DNA of 64,000 bases from assembly GCA_030704615.1 (NCBI GenBank), contig CM060731.1:26598001-26662000 (forward strand). Reading direction: 5' to 3'. Shown here piece after piece: positions 50,401 through 60,400 of this stretch (positions within the stretch are counted from its first letter, which is position 1; each line of letters opens with the position of its first letter). The stretch comes from Takakia lepidozioides (taxonomy: Eukaryota; Streptophyta; Takakiopsida; Takakiales; Takakiaceae). Made by a program: the position numbers and the translations under genes. The notes beneath the pieces are model-generated. The model was not told the DNA's origin, made no database searches, and saw only the letters and a program-made list of their open reading frames with translations.

Positions 50401-52197
50401 AAAATCTTTCCTGAGAAGTAATATGCCACCTGGAAGAAACCGGGTACAACTCATTCTTCTCTGCTCAGAAATGGCACAACGTCCTCTCTCCCAGTGCCTA
50501 TTTAATAAAGGTCTCATGTATGTAGTACATTCTGCTGCGCACTAAATCTCCCACCTAAAATGTGATAGACGGCCATTATTTGATTCTAAGAAAACAATCC
50601 ATCCCTTCCTCAATGTAGCATACAACACATGTCACTTGATAAAACATTGAACTACAACGCAGTATCAGAGTTTCTCTTTGATTCCACTTCCGTGTCCTTG
50701 ATAAGTAGGGGTTTGCATCCATAGCCAGAGAAATGAACAAAAGAGAAATGTATACAGAATACAAAGTGTGATTTAAAAACTTCAGTGCAATTAGGATTGT
50801 TGTTGAAACTCCATGCTGCGGGGGAAGAGGAGCAGGAGATTGGTTATATAGATAGGTTTCTCTCATTTGGAGAAGGTGATTTTGGGGGCTCTGGTTGGGG
50901 TGGGAGGAACTGGAGACAGGATGTTTGCACACAGATTCTGTATTATTCATTACTTCCGTTTGTGCAGCTGTGAAGATGCAAGTGAAGCAGGCTGGAGGCA
51001 GGGTTGGACCTACTTAAAGAATCTGTCCAGTCATGAAATCTTCCCTCTACACAAACCGAGAAAGAAAGATTAGACTGGATACATGAAACCTTCGCCCAAC
51101 AAATTTACAGGAACAAGAGGATTCACACCTGCCTGTAGGTCACTTGAGAAGGTGGGTCATGATGGGGGTCAACCAGTGCAACTCTATCACCATACATCTC
51201 AGCAGCTGTTTTCCAGATGTCTGGGACCACTTTCCATTCAGTAGAGCCTGATGGCAATCCCTCAGATGTAGTCTCCAGCAGGGGGGCACATTTTCTGCCT
51301 CCCTCTACATACTGCTGACGCTGCAGAGATTACCACAACACCTGCATCATAAGAGATTTTGAAGGGAAAGAGGGTGTGGGGCGGGGGGAGGGGTATGTAC
51401 TTGCTGACTCAACCCAGTCGAAGTCATCATACCCTTGAGGCATAACCTTTCAAATACTGACCCATCGTGGGCACAAGGAAATTTGCCACAGGATTCAGCT
51501 ACAATACAATACAATCCAGCTAGAGGATTATATGAAAGAAATGAAATGAAATGAAAGAAAGAAAGGAACTTTGTACCGTTCAAAGAGGGAGGAAAAGTAA
51601 TTAGAAGAAGAGGAAGAGAAACCGGAAGGAAAGGACAATTATTACGTCCACAGGAACAGAAGAATTATTACCAGCCATGACTCCAATACTACTAAAAGCA
51701 AGCCAGGGAGATGGGTTCAATGGCGGGTGAAAAATCAGACACTAAAACAGAAAAAAAGTCCTGTGGCATTACTAAAACTCACAAGGAAACACCCAAGGAA
51801 AGTAAACATTGTGTGACGCTAGTGATATTCACAGCCTACCCAGCCTACCTCCTCCTTTACACTCAGCCCAGTTTTCACACGGAACTGTACAGTGAGCGAA
51901 TTAAGATCCTCTAAGCCCCTTCCATGAACAAACAACCACAAACCAAGGACTCACCTCAACAGTGCAGCAGGGACATGGGGTACGAAATCGGAGCTTGGGT
52001 CCGTAATTCTCCCCAAATAATTTATCAGATGCAGATTTCAGCAGAGTTTCTCTTCGCCATCTGCTCAGAGGAGACCCAATGGCGACGGGCGAACAGTTTA
52101 CTTGAGAAACTCCCCCCACGCAGCCTCGCACCAATTGAAGATATGGGGCATCCCACGTCCGGCCCTGTACAAGAAGAGTGCCTCCCTGCATAGCCAT
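35406..52197 (-). CDS. AAE15/16-like: plastid-type long-chain acyl-CoA synthetase / acyl-ACP synthetase (AAE15/AAE16-like), 18 exons, 754 aa
   Basis: Exons: 52197-51955, 51320-51129, 50308-50194, 49932-49845, 49705-49482, 48189-48071, 47849-47700, 47243-47176, 46477-46372, 46190-46032, 45133-45080, 44333-44253, 37904-37767, 37326-37167, 36840-36761, 36657-36521, 36042-35985, 35498-35406. All 17 joins keep phase; total 2265 nt, 754 aa, the usual length. ATP-dependent activation of free fatty acids; relatives load them on ACP in plastids. The N-terminus ([20 protein letters not shown]..., no ATG upstream in frame) looks like a transit peptide. Motifs are [20 protein letters not shown], the P-loop [87 protein letters not shown], and the C-terminal catalytic lysine in [15 protein letters not shown]. 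Intron 12 (6.3 kb) holds a LINE; intron 10 holds an hAT MITE. Despite this the coding sequence is intact. Confidence 0.93.
37950..38380 (+). mobile_element. LINE 3' fragment, plus orientation
   Basis: Broken frames encode the zinc-knuckle region of the LINE C-terminus (HFLLHCPG-like, [21 protein letters not shown]) fused to a second C-terminal type ([39 protein letters not shown]). It ends in the family's 3' sequence (CCCATAAGCTCTATGAGC, TTATAAAGCACCATT). It lies in intron 12-13 territory of the acyl-activating-enzyme gene, antisense to that gene. Confidence 0.7.
38380..38830 (+). repeat. three imperfect tandem copies of a LINE 3' segment
   Basis: The phrase CGGGGTCAACGGCCACAAGG followed by GGCAAACAA and TATGAGTACATTCTCTC occurs at about 38,407, 38,550 and 38,705 (the last more divergent). 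The same sequence is present in reverse orientation at 38,915-38,985, at the 3' end of the large LINE. This gives an inverted-repeat arrangement around 38,850. Confidence 0.7.
38890..43420 (-). mobile_element. nearly full-length LINE (endonuclease, reverse transcriptase, zinc knuckle), degenerate
   Basis: Minus strand, in order: an N-terminal region with an RNA-binding-like segment (43,418-42,900); an APE-type endonuclease (42,530-41,750: [49 protein letters not shown]); a reverse transcriptase (41,300-39,900: [36 protein letters not shown], the catalytic [11 protein letters not shown]); and a C-terminal zinc knuckle (39,300-39,230: [19 protein letters not shown]). The frame is broken by stops after the tandem repeats, by one TAG between endonuclease and RT (about 41,888), and by frameshifts near 39,790 and 39,560. 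No intact ATG is seen at the 5' end, where a plus-strand LINE end abuts at 43,420. Inactive but recent enough to read throughout. Sits in intron 12 of the acyl-activating-enzyme gene, same strand. Confidence 0.9.
42595..42960 (-). repeat. about 141-bp tandem repeat in the LINE 5' coding region, nearly three copies
   Basis: A unit beginning with TAGATTTTGCTCGTCTTGTG on the plus strand recurs at about 42,607, 42,747 and 42,889 (spacing 140 and 142). It encodes [17 protein letters not shown] followed by a short spacer. The unit is close to 47 codons, so expansion nearly preserves frame, but two of the copies contain stop codons. Confidence 0.8.
43425..43830 (+). mobile_element. LINE 3' end, plus orientation, with ATTTC tail
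   Basis: Encodes the alternative zinc-knuckle C-terminus ([40 protein letters not shown], then [15 protein letters not shown] and a stop), then a 3' UTR (CCCATAAGCTCTATGAGC, GCGGACGTTA) ending in ATTTC repeats. Two further copies of GCGGACGTTATAAA plus ATTTC repeats follow (43,750-43,835), suggesting nested 3' ends. Lies head-to-head with the 5' edge of the large minus-strand LINE. Confidence 0.8.
43860..44110 (+). mobile_element. another decayed LINE 3' end, plus orientation
   Basis: Same order of phrases as the copy before it (CTATGAGATCCATGGGAG, TCTCACTACGAGGATCAGA, CTCTTTGAGCTTTCTG, then CATTCGTTTCATTTC) but with deletions and no open frame. Confidence 0.7.
44388..44720 (-). mobile_element. 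LINE 3' end, minus orientation, with a long GAAAT tail
   Basis: Starts on the plus strand with about nine GAAAT units (44,388-44,434), then CGTCCGCAGAAAGCTCAAAG, a second short tail plus edge (44,479-44,530) and the 3' UTR (GCAGCCCAAAAGCAACTCC). It is the reverse complement of the plus-oriented copies. Lies in intron 11 of the acyl-activating-enzyme gene. Confidence 0.8.
44820..44960 (+). mobile_element. short LINE C-terminal fragment, plus orientation
   Basis: The plus strand encodes [20 protein letters not shown] followed by [17 protein letters not shown], matching the minus-strand LINE C-terminus near 39,050. About 140 bp only. Confidence 0.75.
45208..45911. mobile_element. hAT-type non-autonomous element (MITE), 704 bp
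   Basis: Terminal inverted repeats begin CAGTGTTGGGCGGTTCTCT at 45208 and end with the exact reverse complement at 45911. The element is bounded by the perfect 8-bp direct repeat GTCCTGAC (45200-45207 and 45912-45919). An 8-bp target duplication and CAGTG-type ends are hallmarks of the hAT superfamily. No transposase is encoded. The interior is rich in GGTTCTCTA-type subterminal motifs on both strands, possible transposase-binding sites. Inserted in intron 10 of the acyl-activating-enzyme gene. Confidence 0.92.
48555..49200 (-). mobile_element. LINE 3' end, minus orientation, two nested tails
   Basis: The plus strand shows AAATGAAATGAAATGG + CCTCCGCAGAAAGCTC (48,566 onward) and again AAATGAAATGAAGTGAAAT + GTCTGCAGAAAGC (48,708 onward). 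Then come GCAGCCCAAAAGCAACTACT and, on the minus strand in broken frame, the zinc-knuckle C-terminus ([20 protein letters not shown]). It lies in intron 5 of the acyl-activating-enzyme gene. Confidence 0.8.
51534..51566 (-). repeat. isolated GAAAT-type tail
   Basis: ATGAAATGAAATGAAAGAAAG lies in intron 1 of the acyl-activating-enzyme gene and is like the LINE tails elsewhere, but without clear LINE sequence attached. It may be the remnant of a very short insertion. Confidence 0.5.
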
Positions 52198-52809
52198 CTC
52201 TCTATATATTGGCCTTACCAGCGCAATTGAACTGCGATACACACAAATTCTCCTGGGAACCGAAGCTTTCCCTTTGTACCACTCAAACCACCCTTCCAAT
52301 CTCTTCAATTCCGATTTTCCCCCGCAGACTAGATTATAATTCACTCTCACACATTCGTTTAAAACTGTGAACTTTAAAGAGAGTGCAGAATTCGAATCCT
52401 CCACAACCAATAATCTCCACCTCCACGTTCAGATTCTTCAAGCGATTGCCAAATTCAAAGGCTCGCACGCCCAGCATCACGGGCACCGCCAGCATCAGAA
52501 GGCCAGAAATCAATCCCTAGAATGTCATCCAAAAAAAATTCTGCAATTGAAAACACATCCCTTCCCTCAAACACACAAACTCTCGAGGGAGGATAGAAGG
52601 GACCCACACCAGTGAATCGTAAAAACTTGCTTGTCGGTGCAATCTCACCTATCGGTATGCCAATTTCGGATGCCACTTGTGACCTTATCTATCCATGATG
52701 GGGAGGGAATCATTCAGGAGTGGATCTGGCAGTCCTGCGGACTTTTGCAATTTCCGCATAAATCGATCAACCATTTGGACACTAGCGCAGAGTCTTTTAA
52801 TAGGATAGT

Positions 52810-53690
52810 GTAATAACGGATACGTAGAGTCCCAGACCCAGACATACCCGTGAACGGTGACCATTGTAAATTTTCAGTACTTCAGGAATCAGTACCATTT
52901 TTTCAGTCGGTTTTGTCTCATGGGTTCTTGAGAAAAGACGAGTAAGTTGTGAAAATATGTGCTCAGGGATCTAGAGCTTGTTATGGTTGAAAAAGTTACG
53001 GCAGTCAGCATGCGTTGAATGCTACCTAGGTATATTCTTTGTGCTTGATTTCTCGGAAATTGTCCGAGAAATCCCTAAGCCTTCAGCTACCCAAGCACAC
53101 AGGATTGTTGCCGGATTGTTGTAGCCTCTCACTGCAAATTTGCGGGGTTTCAGATTCAATGTATTGCTAGGAAATGTGTGATGTAGCATTTGATGTGTGC
53201 AGCTATGGTCGCCAGAGAAGTTGGATGCTGTGTTGAGTCCCACCGCCTGATGTTTCCCATTAGCGATACGTGGATAGTAAAGATAGTTACCAGGTCAACA
53301 AGACCCAAGAAACACCACTGAGCTCTGAACTGTCCCTACCAAAACCATTGTTGAATGCAAAAAAAATTATTAAACGCACAAGGAAGGTCATCACGAACAC
53401 TCAAATGTACAAGTAGAAGCGGACTATTGCAGCATTTGCTCAAGTAAAGTGAAAGTGCATGGCGGATGGCCGGTGGCGACGGAGATGCGCAAGGGATTCT
53501 CCGAATATTGGGACTCGGAAGTGGGGGTATCGCACTTGCTCTTTACTTTTGTGGCAGCATCGCACCGCCTCCGACCATTTTTATTCTCACAGACCTCGCC
53601 AAGTTCGCATTCTAAAATTTTGGAGGATTTGACCTCGGACTTTTCAAAACCCTCCGGGTCGCCTCTCATTTTAAGATAATAGGGTCTTCA
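52810..53690. other. 5' flank of the acyl-activating-enzyme gene, no gene
   Basis: The 52,200-52,600 part is likely promoter and 5' UTR of the minus-strand gene. Further out, 53,047-53,073 is a perfect hairpin (GATTTCTCGGA, loop AATTG, TCCGAGAAATC). Otherwise only short frames. Confidence 0.4.
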
Positions 53691-54020
53691 ATGGGCACGA
53701 GCGATGTGGCCGGTGGGCCCCGCGCACGGACGCCCGGCTCCCCAGCACCCACCCCCCCCCCCCCGCGCCCGCCGCTGCTGCACGCGGTCGCCCAGCCGCG
53801 GGCGCAGCTGCAGCAACCGCGCCCGCGCCCCCGTCCGCCGCGCGGCCAGTCCCCCGCCCATGAGTCCGCTGCCCTCCAGTCTACCAATCCGCCAGTCTGC
53901 CCGCCAGTCCGGTGCTGGCCAGTCCGCTACCAAGCAGTCTGCCAGTCTGCCCGCCAGTCCGCTAGCCAGTCCCCTGCCATCCAGTCCGCTGACAGCGCAG
54001 GATTGCCACCGTCCATTCCC
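53690..54020. repeat. GC-rich low-complexity segment with CCAGTCCG-type repeats
   Basis: Abrupt rise in GC, with a C-run at about 53,748-53,764, then at least ten imperfect copies of CCAGTCCGC / CCAGTCTGCC between 53,870 and 54,000. Open on several strands and frames because of composition, with no recognisable protein. Confidence 0.7.
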
Positions 54021-54059
54021 ATAACCCATCCGAGCCCTCCATTTTTAGGGCTGCGAAAA

Positions 54060-56290
54060 TGGCAATGATCTTCCCACCAAATCCTGGCCGCTCTCTTTTG
54101 ACGGTTGTTTGTTGTTCGATGTTGCGGTAGGCGTTTCCATGCACGCGACTGTTCCTCTTTTGAGCGCGATGTTCATGATGATGATGAAGCGTGTGCTTGA
54201 ACATGAGAGGACTGTCTCGGCACTACAGCCACCATCATGCATATGCTTCTACTATTTTTGTCTTCTTGTTGTGCTTTCGGGAACCTTCGTTTTATGGTTT
54301 GGTTCTATGTCATAAATATGGAAAATGCGGACATATGTCGTCGATAACGTTCTCTGCTTGTGATCCGTCATGATACGTTTAGCCCCTTCGTACTGCATCC
54401 CTCATGAGAGCCTTCACAAGTTTAGTTCGTTAAAGGAACCCATGGGTAACATGGGCGCGAAAATGGTGGAAGCGTATGCACATGGGGGCGTGTATTGCAG
54501 ATTTCGTATCGGACGTTGGGACTGTTTATGTGACCAAGTATAGCGGCTTGCATCCGTCGTGCATAAGTTGTGGAAAAGGGTGGAGAATCTGAAGAAATCC
54601 AGCTTTATGATGGATCCACATGGTATTATATAAGGGATGGCAGCACAAAAAAGCAATTCGAGTCGTCACGGAACACCATCCAGTCGTAAGGTCCTCAAAC
54701 ATCCACACGCACCTGCTGAATGCAGATGTCTAAGCCACGACGGGAGATGTCTGAAACAATTGCATCTGCAAATGCGCGTGGATGTTTGAGGTCCGTTGTG
54801 TCGCGAGTCTGTTCACAGTGGGTCCGCTGGCCCGTCAGTGCTCCGGATATTCCCCTTATCGCGTGCATAACAGTCAGTTTGGAGGCGATCTGCTGGAAGT
54901 CCGTCTGTTGGGATATTAGTCTGTTGCACTTGTGAATTTGTCAGTCTGTTGTGTCGGAAGTCTGTTGCACTAAGTCTGTTTGACTTCTTATTTTCCCTCC
55001 GGTCAGTCTTTTTGCACTACTACAGAAACCGGTTTTTCCAACACCACCCATAGTTCACACCTGGCACTTTGAACAGCTCCTCTTACACCCATGTGAGAGG
55101 AGGCAAGGTGTGATCTGGACCATTGTAGGAAAACCCACATGGTGTTACAAATTTCACACTCGAATGACACCCATACGGTCAACGGGTGTTGACCAAGATA
55201 ATGCATATGGGGCATTTGACATGAGTGTGAAATGAGTCATGGAGTGTGAGGTTAGTGTGAGAAGTCCTACAGGAATTTGGGGCAACTATATGGCGTGGCA
55301 CATTGACCATCCAAGTGGAAGATAGATGGATGAAATGACTTCCACCTCTATTCATCATGCCTTGGACGACATAACACATAGACTTTTGTTTAGAGAATTT
55401 AAAAGTTCAAAAATGTTATTAGGGTTATGGGGTCTGCATGTAGAGGGCTGTGGGACTTGTAGTTTTTCTTTGCCGGCTCGTTTTAGAATCTGAATGCCCA
55501 CCAGTGCAGGCCATGCAGGCCAATACCATTAATGGATGCCAAATGCGATTTTCATCCAAACATCCAAGCCCAAAATAGACCAACCTCAAAGTAAAATGAA
55601 ATGAGTCGCCTAACTCGAAAAGGCATAGAATTCTCTTCAATATGAACACTGCCTGCAACTATTGGCTATAACTTGCCCTCTGTCCTTCACATATTATCCC
55701 CTTCGGGTACCAGCAATCCAAAAAGATGCACTGCTCATGCAGCGACGACATATCGTTATGAGAATGTCACACTATAATCAACAATGTACAAACAATTGCT
55801 TTGAGAATATAGATAAAACTACCTCATGTCTTCTCAGAGATTTGTGAGCGCCAAAAATGTCAAGTCCCTTTCTGTCCAGTCAACCTTGACACGCCGTTTG
55901 GACACGCAGCAGAGAGAGCGTAGGGCATGTGCACAACAACCCTAGGCCCCTCACAATGAGACAGTCTAAAGCTGAGCTGAGCACGAATTTCAATCTCTAC
56001 TAGTCCAACCGTACTAGAGAAATATCCAGTGATCCTCAGACAAGGCTTTCTTCACCACCTTACAAAAATTGTTCCCAATGACTTTCCTGTCCACATTGTT
56101 GCTTGATGTCGAGAAAGCTTGGACAAAGTGCCTTGCTCTTTGTGACTAGCTCCCTTTTTGAGACAGCGGGGTTTTTTTTTGACGGGTGTACTTCACTCAC
56201 AACCGTCTTTTTTACACTACGTCCGGGATATCAATGATCGCCCCAGCCTGAATTTTTGCCCCACCCTATCAAGCGCCAGTGTTTTTAACT
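54060..56290. other. no supportable gene
   Basis: Short frames only. 54,830-55,010 has loose repeats of GTCTGTTG / AGTCTGTTGCAC that echo the CCAGTCTG motif of the preceding GC-rich block. 55,030-55,370 contains ACACCCAT/GTGTGA-type short inverted motifs. No terminus or coding domain was recognised. Confidence 0.35.
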
Positions 56291-56339
56291 AGTGCTTTTC
56301 AACTCGTCTGCTGAGGCCCCACTTTCTCCCCTCTACTGG

Positions 56340-56945
56340 TACATGTCAAAATCACTCCAAGAGCCATAGTGTTGGAAACTGCCTTCGCATCCTTGATGCT
56401 CCCACATTTGGCATACATGTCCACGAGGGCACTGTCCAGAATCACAATCAGGTACAATTCCAGCTTTGACAATGAAACCATGGACCTGATCTTCCCTTTT
56501 CCAGAGCTGGCAAGCTTGCCCTTGATGCTCCCACATTTGGCGTACATGTCCACGAGGGCATTGTTCAGAATCACATCAGGTACAATTCCAGCTTTGACAA
56601 TGAAACCATGGACCTCTTCCCTTTTCTAGAGCTGCCAGGCTTGCCCTTGATGCTCCCACATTTGGCATACATGTCCACGATTGGCATACATGTCCACGAG
56701 GGCATTGTCCAGAATCACATCAGGTACAATTCCAGCTTTGACAATGAAACCATGGACCCGATCTTCCCTTTTCCAGAGCTGCCAGGCTTGCCCTTCATGC
56801 TGAAACATTTGGCATACATGTCCACGAGGGCATTGTCTCGAATCACATCAGGTATAATTCCAGCTTTGACAATGAAACCATGGACCTCTTCCCTTTCCCA
56901 GAGCTGCCAGGCTTGCCCTTGATGCTCCCACATTTGGGGGGGGTG
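56340..56945 (-). repeat. PPR-derived minisatellite, about five units of 121-129 bp
   Basis: The minus strand repeatedly encodes VHGFIVKAGIVPDVILDNAL followed by VDMYAKCGSIKGK, a plant pentatricopeptide-repeat signature, at about 56,401, 56,530, 56,655, 56,802 and 56,927 (position of the CCCACATTTGG phrase). Unit length is not a multiple of three, so each unit ends in a different frame and no long product is possible. One unit has an internal 26-bp duplication (56,660-56,700). The copy nearest 56,340 is the most PPR-like (VDMYAKCGSIKDAKAVSNTM). Derived from a PPR gene but non-coding now. Confidence 0.8.
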
Positions 56946-57449
56946 CTATTCCGTGAGCCCGGAGGCGTGAGCCTGTGAGCCCAGGAAAGCGTGAGCCCAG
57001 CACAGGCTCACGCCACGTCAGCATGCAAACAGTGCCTATTTCCGCGGATGTCACCTATTTCCGAGTGGTGTCACCTATTTCCGCGGGTTGATTTGGGTAG
57101 AATTGAGAATGCCTGAACAGTTTTTGATGAGGTGGACTTCACCGTGATGGATTCACCAACCATTCTTCTAGCAGGAATAGTTTGGGGACCAACTAGCAAA
57201 TGATGCGAGGATGCTCTACACGAACCAAAGTGGTTTGTTTGTTTTCGCAATGTACTTAAGTCTGTGAGGTCCACAAAACACCAAATAGATTGAAGGAACA
57301 ATCCAGGCAGTCCATGCAACCCCCATCTCCAACAATAGTTTGTAACCATGAATGTGAATTCCACGCACACATTGCAAACAGGACAACAAGGACACACAAC
57401 CATCCCATTTCAAATTTGGCCCAGAATTAAACCAAAAAAAAACTTCATA
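56945..57449. other. short repeats, then 3' flank of the ParB/methyltransferase-like gene
   Basis: 56,950-57,010 has GTGAGCC/GGCTCACG inverted motifs. 57,028-57,085 has three copies of CACCTATTTCCG. The rest is AT-rich and probably holds the 3' UTR of the minus-strand gene ending at 57450. Confidence 0.5.
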
Positions 57450-60400
57450 TCAAGTGTCGCAGTCATCACAATCAGTGTCCACCTCCTGTGCTATGTCATC
57501 TACAAAGATTCTGGCCCCAACACCACGTGTTCTACGAAGGCCGTCGTAAGGTGGACTCGGAGTCCCATGAACGGACATGCTTGCTGCGAGTGCCTCCGCA
57601 TAGACAGGTAGCACGCAAGACCGAGGAGGACTGCAAACAAGTCCAAATAGGTGTGATAGCCCTGGAGGGCAAGTGGAAGCACGCGGACTCCTGCACATGT
57701 CCACAAAACCCCATTTTTAACACAATGATGCAATGCACAAGTCCAACAAAGAGGATGTCTCCAATGTGCACTTTGCCTCAAGAACAGCGATTCTCGATAT
57801 TGAAACAACAATGCAAGCATGCAAGGTTGAACTTACTCACAGGCAAAGTCGGAGTCCAGCTCCTTGTCAGAAGTCTCCTCTGTATCAGTATCAACGGGAC
57901 GGGGCTTCGGAAGGACTTGAGAAGTGTGTCCACCCAAACCCATCAGGAGGTTCTTGTAAATCTCAGCATCCCCTTCAATCCCAAAGAGATGTCGCGCACT
58001 GGCCTTGCAAGCGTGGTAAGAAGCACCTGCAGTGGAATAGAATGAATGAAGAAGACATTGAAGACACATTCGGAACGGTGGGAAGTGCTGAAAGTGCAAG
58101 CTCAATCAAACCTCATGAAATGTGAATGTTGAAGAGACGAACCTGTGCCCATCGACAAATCCAGAACTCTGGCGTCTGTGTAGGTGCAGCACTCCACAAT
58201 CGTTTGAATGAAAGCCGGGCTCCTCTCCCTCGCCCCTCTCCAAGGAACCCCATTCCCCCTTCGCAAGCACACGTTGCTGTCGACGTAGTTGTGATGCATG
58301 TCATCCGTGGGGGATCTGTCCTGTCATCTATGAACTTGGCCCCATGAGTGATGGCAAACTCGGTAATGCCGGCCGGAGTCGTTTGTGGATGCACCCGGAC
58401 GAGACAAACAGCTTCAAATAGACGAGTCTGCGAACATGACATCCACAAGGAACTAAGAAGCAAAAAAAAATCGGGCCCCTACATATGAGTTCGAGCGACC
58501 TATACAACCCCATCCGAGAACAACCAAGAAGAGGAAGAAGAAGGCAAACTCACCATCTCTCCCGGACGATCCCCCTTCGTAAGGTACATGCTGTTCACAC
58601 AATTCCATGTCTTCACGACTCTCATGCCCGAGGCTTTCAAATAGCTGGAAAGTGCACGGCGACACCGACCGTCGATGGACTGGATGAGCACCAAAACACC
58701 TGCATCGGACAGGAAGAAGTTGCAAAAGGAGAAAACCCACCGCCAGTAGCGCTCATCAAAAGCATTCCAACCCGGACAAGCACCCGATGGAGGGATATCC
58801 GGGACTGCCAACCCATCAGGGATGTCCAAGATGATGAGTTCGGCTGCATATGGCTTCTCCTTCCCGTTCACCCAGGATTTGGTCATTTTAGCCTGCAAAC
58901 AAAAATACAATGGAATTCTCACAAGTTTAGAAACGATCCATGCCCACAGCAGACAAAAACAACAGAAGCCACAGAACCCAAAGAGAACACGCACCGTGCT
59001 GAGGAACTGCACAATCCTGTCCCACACTGGTGATGGCTCGCCCTTGTAATCAGATTTCTTCGACTCCATCATGGCAAGGAACCCGACGTTGGCCATCTCC
59101 AACCTGGTTGGGCGAATGACCCTCGTGGGATGTTCCACTGCATGGTACGGGTCCTTGGGATCAACCACCCCTTGTTTTTTCTCCCGGATCCCCTACCATG
59201 CGGTGGAGTCTGCTGGACATGCTCCACAGGGCCAATATCTGCAACACTTCCCTGCCCTTGTGCCACCTTCCCTCTACCCCTTCCCTTCCCAACAACACCA
59301 GCAACATCTTTTCCCTTTGCCTTTCTTCCTCTACCTGGGGTATCCTGAGCGGGAGGCTCCTTCTCTGCAAGAGTCCTCAAATTACGTTCATGAATGTCGA
59401 GGTCGGCTGCTGCTGCAGCAGGGCTGCAATACGGTCATTCTCTCTCCTCAAAGACACCTCTGGAGCTGGGGTCTCAGAAGGAGGGCAATCCAAATACCAA
59501 CCACAAGAAGAAAGATGGTCTGGGCCCCAGTCATGCAAGATCCCAGTAGTAAACATGGTCTGGTTGCCAGCAGGGACAAGCCACAGGTCCACGAAATCTG
59601 GATGTTTGTCCAGGCAATTCTCTTCCAGGAGAACAAACTTTATGTACCTGCAGCAACAGAGACAGCCTCATTTTACAATGGAAATATTGTGTGGCAACTT
59701 TTCCATCACACCAGGAAGACCCCCTTCAACAGTATGCCACACAACACATTGCAACCACAGCACAAATAAGTAGTGCAAGAGTGTGCACCTGTAAAGGCAT
59801 CGTTTCCAGGCTTCCTCTCCTTTTTCTTGCTGGTCCAGCTCATTTGTTCGACTGATGCCACCCTCCTTGCTGAACTCTCTAAAGAAACAAGAGTGCCACA
59901 CTGTGGCTCTCCATTTCCTCATGTATGCTTCGAAGGACACCTTCGGTGCTATCATACTGATGCCATAGTCAGCCAGCTGAGTATGCAGAACCGATCTGGC
60001 CCTTTCTTCCAACTGCAAAACAATACAAATGCAAGAATGAACCCAAAAGCAATCACAGCGAATGTAAGAGGCAATAGAAAGATAAGGACAGGAAAAGAGA
60101 AAAGACAGTGACACAGGGAAGGACATCACACCTGGCTCCAGTAAGTGGCCTTGTGAAGCCAGGTGTCCAGCACATTGTCACTGACAGGAATGACACGCTG
60201 GGTCTTCTTCTCTTTCTCCGGCCTTGGGAACATGTGGGTATCCCTAACTGTGGGATCGGAGTTCCATATCTGCAGCCACTTCACCTTTTGTTCTGGAGAC
60301 ACAACGGCGGTAGACAACCTGTGCAACTTCTCCTGGGCCATTTCTGGCTTGCCTGGCTTGTTATAATGGTTTTTTATCTCCAGGAGAAACTGCGGTCCGA

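Noticed and set aside
53688-54068. Pro/Ser/Arg-rich frames of over 100 codons on both strands
   Set aside because: Explained by GC-rich low-complexity repeats; open in several frames, with no domain or splice context.
56340-56945. Functional PPR gene
   Set aside because: Units are out of frame with each other, and only one or two motifs would be encoded before a stop.
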